From positions 1 to 9,359 of the forward strand of contig RGVT01000079.1 of assembly GCA_010027105.1 (NCBI GenBank): a stretch of 9,359 bases of DNA, written 5' to 3'. The translations under genes were made by a program, and so were the position numbers. Below are positions 6,154-9,359 of the stretch, in pieces; position 1 is the stretch's first letter, and each line of letters opens with the position of its first letter. The DNA comes from Planctomycetia bacterium (GTDB taxonomy: Bacteria; Planctomycetota; Planctomycetia; Pirellulales; UBA1268). The notes under the pieces are model-generated. The model ran no database searches, was not told where the DNA came from, and worked only from the letters and a program-made list of their open reading frames with translations.

Positions 6154-6573
6154 CCTGCCGAACTGGAAGGTCGGGGGCGGTGCGCTCTGTGTGCGGTAGT
6201 TCCAGCCGTCCGCGGACGCCGGGGGCGGCGGACCCGGCCGCGGGTAGGCCTGGCGCCGCTGCACCGGCGCGGCCAGCGGCATCGGGGGACCGATCGGATA
6301 GGTGAACGTGTAGGTCGGCGCGTAATACATCGTGACCGGCCGGCCGTCGGGCCCGGTCATCTGCCAGGGGACCGGCTGCGGCTGCCACCCGGGCGGGATC
6401 GTCCCGCCCTGGATCACGTAGCCCGGCCAGGGCACGGCCTGCGCGATCGGCACCCCGGCTGGCGCCGCCGCCGGCGGCGGGCCGTCGGCCGCCCGCGCCG
6501 CGACCGCCGCGAGGAGCGCGACCGCCGCGCCGCACCGTGCCGGGCCGGTCGAGGTCGGGCGAGTCGGCCGCAT
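6148..6573 (-). CDS. small secreted Pro/Tyr-rich protein
   Basis: The product is 141 aa. The ATG at 6573 is well supported: GAGGAG (6581-6586 on the opposite strand) lies 7 nt upstream, and the translation gives a signal peptide (MRPTRPT, a hydrophobic AAVALLAAVAA core, cut near ARA or RAA, about residue 28-30). The mature part is rich in Pro, Gln and aromatic residues, with GYVIQGGTIPPGWQPQPVPW, VTMYYAPTYTFTYPIGPP and a final PPPTFQFGRP. I recognise no enzyme motif. Proteins of this kind in planctomycetes are exported and of unknown role, perhaps structural or bound to the envelope. The frame stays open far 5' of the chosen start, but that part is antisense to the peptidase gene and lacks protein character. 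The gene is convergent with the Cys-rich protein gene and divergent from the peptidase gene. Confidence 0.72.
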   Translation of the reverse strand: MRPTRPTSTGPARCGAAVALLAAVAARAADGPPPAAAPAGVPIAQAVPWPGYVIQGGTIPPGWQPQPVPWQMTGPDGRPVTMYYAPTYTFTYPIGPPMPLAAPVQRRQAYPRPGPPPPASADGWNYRTQSAPPPTFQFGRP

Positions 6574-6589
6574 CTCCGCTCTCCTCGTG

Positions 6590-6616
6590 AACCGCGCGTT
6601 CGCGGACCGCGCGGTT
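6590..6616. promoter_or_regulatory. 27-bp perfect inverted repeat in the divergent intergenic region
   Basis: AACCGCGCG at 6590-6598 and CGCGCGGTT at 6608-6616 are exact inverted copies separated by 9 nt. The dyad begins 17 nt upstream of the Pro-rich protein's start codon, just ahead of its ribosome site, within the 156-nt gap shared with the divergent peptidase gene. It could be an operator for a dimeric regulator or a hairpin in the leader of the minus-strand mRNA. No clear -35/-10 boxes were found nearby. Confidence 0.45.
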
Positions 6617-6729
6617 GTACCCGGCCGGCCGCCGTCCGGGCGATCGCAATTCCAGCCTGGTGCGGCGGCCTTCCCGCCCGCGGGCCGTGCGCTTGCCGCG
6701 GCCCGGCGATCTGGGTGAACTGAGCGGTC

Positions 6730-8091
6730 ATGCAGGCAAACCCGCGGCACGAGCGTTCGATGCAGGCCCGGCCGCGGCTGCGGGTGTGGCTCTCTGCTCT
6801 GGCGCTCGTGTTGGCGCTCGTGTCGGCGCTCGTGTGGCCCGCCGGACCGGCCGGGGCCGGGTCGCCCGTCGAACTCGCCCGCCGCGCCGGCCTGCGCGTG
6901 CTCGAGGGACGGCACCTCACGCTCCTCACCGACCGCCCCGCCCGCGACGGCGACGGCGTGCCGGACCTGCCCGGGCTGTTCGACGAGGCGTTCGCAGCCT
7001 GGTGCCGCCACTATCATGTCGATCCCGCGGCCCACGCCGACTGGCGGGCGGTGGGCTGCCTGATCGTCGACCGCGAGCGGTTTCGCGCCGCCGGCCTGCT
7101 GCCCGTCGACGGCGTCGTGCCCGACTTCGAGAACGGGTTCTGCGCGGCCGACCGGTTCTGGCTCGTCGACCAGTCGAACCCCGACTACCGCCGTCACCTG
7201 CTCCTCCACGAGGGCGTGCACGCCTTCACGCTCACGCTGCGGTCGGCCGCGGCGCCGCCGTGGTACACCGAGGGGATCGCCGAACTGCTCGCCATGCACC
7301 GGCTCGACCGCGCCGCCGCCCGGGGCGCCCGGTTCGTGCCGACGCCGATCCCGGAGCGGCCGGGCGACGTCGAGCAGCTGGGCCGGATCGAAACGCTGCG
7401 GGCCCTCTCCGCCGCGGGCCGGGCTCCCGGGCTCGAGGACGTGTTCGCGCTGCCGCCCGCGGCCCATCGGGAGCTCTCCGCCTACGCCGCGAGCTGGGCG
7501 GCGGCCGCGTTTCTCGCCGGGCATCCGACGCACCGAACGGCCTTCGCGGCCGCGGAGCGCGGTCCGCTCGACCGCGACTTCACGAACCGGCTGACCGGCA
7601 CTCCGGAGTGGGATGGGCCCCGCGCGAGCCGCGACTTCGCCGCGTTCCTCGACGACCTCGACTACGGCTACGACTTCGACCGCATGGCGGTCGACTGGGC
7701 GCCCGGCCGGCCGCTCGCGGAGCCGCACACGGCGACGGTCGCCGCCGACCGCGGCTGGCAGAACGCCGGCAGCATGCTCGCCGCCGGCCAGGCCTGCTCG
7801 TTCCGCGCCACCGGCCGCACGACCGTGGGGCGGGCCGCCGGGCGCGACCTGGAAAGCGGGCCCGACGGCATCACCCTGCGCTGGCACCGCGGCCGGCCGG
7901 TCGGGAGGCTGCTCGTGGCCCAGTGGGTCGAGCCGGCGGACGGCTCGCTGCCCTCGTTCCGGGTGCTGGGCGAGGGCGCGGCGGGCAGGTTCACCGCCGC
8001 CGCCGCCGGGCCGCTGTATTGCAAGCTCAACGAAAGCCCCGGCGAACTCGCCGACAACGCCGGCGGGCTCACCGTGTCGCTCACGCCCTGA
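6730..8091 (+). CDS. secreted HExxH metallopeptidase-like protein with possible LecA-like C-terminal domain
   Basis: The product is 453 aa from the ATG at 6730. A second ATG at 6760 gives a shorter leader, and neither has a clear Shine-Dalgarno, so the start is uncertain. The signal peptide spans about residues 11-43 (core LSALALVLALVSALVW, cut near AGA). The catalytic domain shows LLLHEGVHAF at 157-166 with zinc ligands His160 and His164 and catalytic Glu161, then WYTEGIAELLAMH with Glu181 as the likely third ligand. This spacing matches gluzincin-type peptidases of the DUF1570/peptidase-MA kind. Residues about 336-453 look like a separate beta domain: a W near the start, a GPDGI motif at 377-381, VGRLLVAQW, then LYCKLNESPGELADNAGGLTVSL. 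The last part resembles the calcium- and sugar-binding end of the LecA/PA-IL-like fold (N-x-DN-x-G). It probably cleaves protein in the periplasm or outside the cell; substrate unknown. It overlaps gltD tail to tail by 11 bp. Confidence 0.78.
   Translation: MQANPRHERSMQARPRLRVWLSALALVLALVSALVWPAGPAGAGSPVELARRAGLRVLEGRHLTLLTDRPARDGDGVPDLPGLFDEAFAAWCRHYHVDPAAHADWRAVGCLIVDRERFRAAGLLPVDGVVPDFENGFCAADRFWLVDQSNPDYRRHLLLHEGVHAFTLTLRSAAAPPWYTEGIAELLAMHRLDRAAARGARFVPTPIPERPGDVEQLGRIETLRALSAAGRAPGLEDVFALPPAAHRELSAYAASWAAAAFLAGHPTHRTAFAAAERGPLDRDFTNRLTGTPEWDGPRASRDFAAFLDDLDYGYDFDRMAVDWAPGRPLAEPHTATVAADRGWQNAGSMLAAGQACSFRATGRTTVGRAAGRDLESGPDGITLRWHRGRPVGRLLVAQWVEPADGSLPSFRVLGEGAAGRFTAAAAGPLYCKLNESPGELADNAGGLTVSLTP
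6801..6836 (+). repeat. three tandem 12-bp units in the peptidase signal-peptide core
   Basis: GGCGCTCGTGT followed by one variable base is repeated at 6801, 6813 and 6825. In frame this encodes ALVL, ALVS and ALVW, which is most of the hydrophobic core of the signal peptide. Gain or loss of a unit would lengthen or shorten that core by four residues. Confidence 0.9.
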
Positions 8092-9358
8092 CGGCGAATT
8101 CGCCGGCGCCGAGGCTCGGCAGGTTCGTCTGGCCCATGAGCCACAGGTCCACCGACCGGGCCGCCTCGCGCCCCTCGTGGATCGCCCACACCACGAGCGA
8201 CTGCCCGCGGCGCAGGTCGCCCGCGGCGAACACGCCCTCCCGGCTCGTCATGTAGTCGGCACCCGTCTTGACGTTGCCCCGTGGATCGAGCTCGAGGCCG
8301 AGGTCGGCGATCGGCCCCTGCTTCTCCGGCCCCACGAAGCCCATCGCCAACAGCGCGAGCTGGCACGGCCACTCCTGCTCCGTGCCGGGCAGCTCCTTGA
8401 ACTTCTGCTGGCCCGAGGCCGCGTCGGTGTACCACTCGATCCGCACGGTCCTGAGGCTCTTGAGGCGGCCCTTGTCGTCGCCGAGGAACTCCTTCGTGAG
8501 GATGCCGAACTCGCGACGGCAGCCCTCCTCGTGCGACGAGCTCGTGCGCAGCATCTGCGTCCAGAGCGGCCACGGGCTGCCGGCCGGACGCTCGGCGCGC
8601 CGCGGATACTTGCCGAGATCGGGCGGCTGCGGGAGCAGCTCGAACTGCGTCAGGCTCTTCGCCCCGTGGCGGTTGCTCGTGCCGGTGCAGTCGGAGCCCG
8701 TGTCACCACCGCCGATCACGATCACGTCCTTGCCCTCGGCCGAGATCTGCCCCGGCACCTCGTCGCCGGCGCACTTTTTGTTTTGCTGGGGAAGGAACTC
8801 CATGGCGTAGTGCACGCCCGCGAGCTCGCGGCCGGGGATCGGGAGATCGCGGCCGAGCGTGGCGCCGCCCGTGAGCACGATCGCGTCGTACTCCTCCTGC
8901 AATGACTGCGTGGCGACATCGCTGCCGACGTCCACGCCGCAGCGGAACTCGACCCCCTCCGCCTCCAGCTGCTCGATCCGCCGCCACACCCGCCACTTCT
9001 CGAGCTTGAAGTCGGGGATGCCGTACATCAAGAGGCCGCCCGGCCGGTCGGACCGCTCGAAGACGGTCACGAGGTGGCCGGCCCGATTCAACTGTTGCGC
9101 CGCGGCCAGTCCTGATGGCCCGCTGCCCACCACGGCCACCCGCTTGCCCGAGCGCACGGCGGGCGGCTCGGGCACCACCCAGCCCTCGTCGAACGAGCGG
9201 TCGGCGATCGTCATCTCGATCTGCTTGATGGCGACGGGATCCTCGTTGATGCCGAGCACGCAGGCCGCCTCGCAGGGGGCGGGGCAGACGCGGCCGGTGA
9301 ACTCGGGGAAGTTGTTCGTGGCGTGGAGCCGCTGGCTCGCCTCGTGCCACTGCTCGCG
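8081..9358 (-). CDS. gltD: glutamate synthase [NADPH] small (beta) subunit, 5' end outside window
   Basis: 425 residues are visible, and roughly 65 N-terminal residues lie beyond the right edge. GltD oxidises NADPH on FAD and passes electrons through iron-sulfur clusters to GltB, which makes two glutamates from glutamine and 2-oxoglutarate in the cytoplasm. Visible parts, numbered from the edge: LHATNNFPEFTGRVCPAPCE with Cys25, Cys29 and Cys33 of the N-terminal Fe-S region; the FAD motif VAVVGSGPSGLAAA (GxGxxG at 78-83) followed by ERSDRPGGLLMYGIPDFKLEK; the NADPH motif VIVIGGGDTGSDC (GGGDTGSDC at 216-224); and the closing GVFAAGDLRRGQSLVVWAI, which completes FAD binding. The C-terminus is normal for the family. 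The stop at 8081-8083 lies inside the end of the convergent peptidase gene. The large subunit gltB is expected nearby outside the window. The first Cys cluster (CxxCxxxC) cannot be checked here. Confidence 0.97.
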   Translation of the reverse strand, partial: REQWHEASQRLHATNNFPEFTGRVCPAPCEAACVLGINEDPVAIKQIEMTIADRSFDEGWVVPEPPAVRSGKRVAVVGSGPSGLAAAQQLNRAGHLVTVFERSDRPGGLLMYGIPDFKLEKWRVWRRIEQLEAEGVEFRCGVDVGSDVATQSLQEEYDAIVLTGGATLGRDLPIPGRELAGVHYAMEFLPQQNKKCAGDEVPGQISAEGKDVIVIGGGDTGSDCTGTSNRHGAKSLTQFELLPQPPDLGKYPRRAERPAGSPWPLWTQMLRTSSSHEEGCRREFGILTKEFLGDDKGRLKSLRTVRIEWYTDAASGQQKFKELPGTEQEWPCQLALLAMGFVGPEKQGPIADLGLELDPRGNVKTGADYMTSREGVFAAGDLRRGQSLVVWAIHEGREAARSVDLWLMGQTNLPSLGAGEFAVRA

Positions 9359-9359
9359 G

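Noticed and set aside
4292..6199. Long plus-strand frame across the porin and Cys-rich genes
   Set aside because: It is Arg/His/Gln-rich and crosses the ends of two well-supported genes; this is a frame shadow.
6615..8905. Alternative long plus-strand frames over the peptidase and gltD
   Set aside because: Both are Arg-rich shadows. The HExxH peptidase frame and the gltD motifs identify the real frames.
1..9359. CRISPR array, insertion sequence, phage, toxin-antitoxin or defence genes
   Set aside because: No spaced repeats of CRISPR size, no transposase or integrase motifs, no terminal inverted repeats and no recognisable defence domains were seen on either strand.

Overview
The window is very GC-rich, with third codon positions almost all G or C in most genes. 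The gene content points to a planctomycete, probably of the Pirellula/Blastopirellula type, or a metagenomic relative. The evidence is several small secreted Cys-rich, His-rich or Pro-rich proteins that follow planctomycete patterns, an OprP-type porin with an odd N-terminal extension, an AsmA-like envelope protein, and a metallopeptidase joined to a possible LecA-like C-terminal domain. The lineage is inferred from style and gene content; no ribosomal marker is present.

Layout, left to right. (1) Positions 1-221, minus strand: the 3' part of a hybrid sensor histidine kinase (ATP-binding G2 box, then the first strand of a receiver domain). It runs off the left edge and appears to lack all upstream kinase parts. 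Its base use differs from everything else here. (2) 265-891, plus: a putative lipoprotein. (3) 989-1577, plus: a self-contained unit of promoter, small His/Cys-rich secreted protein and a textbook terminator. (4) 1606-3180, minus: an AsmA/TamB-like protein with one N-terminal membrane segment and a 21-bp tandem repeat near its C-terminus. (5) 3315-3387, plus: tRNA-Gly with anticodon CCC. (6) 3678-5426, plus: an OprP/OprO-type porin, preceded by a leader with TTCC/GGAA dyads. (7) 5466-6098, plus: a secreted Cys-rich protein 39 nt behind the porin and probably co-transcribed with it. (8) 6148-6573, minus: a Pro/Tyr-rich secreted protein, convergent with (7) across a strong hairpin. (9) 6730-8091, plus: a secreted HExxH metallopeptidase, divergent from (8). 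(10) 8081-9358, minus: the glutamate synthase small subunit gltD, cut by the right edge and overlapping (9) tail to tail by 11 bp.

The tRNA and gltD are housekeeping. The other complete genes all encode predicted exported or envelope-anchored proteins, so the middle of the window is a cell-envelope/secretome neighbourhood. The clearest possible working unit is the porin plus the Cys-rich protein. Three of these genes carry in-frame short tandem DNA repeats (21 bp, 12 bp and 12 bp), and the porin carries a 42-codon-period duplication. I see no defence system, CRISPR array, transposase or phage gene. The most unusual items are the kinase remnant, the acidic duplicated extension on the porin, and the peptidase plus LecA-like architecture.
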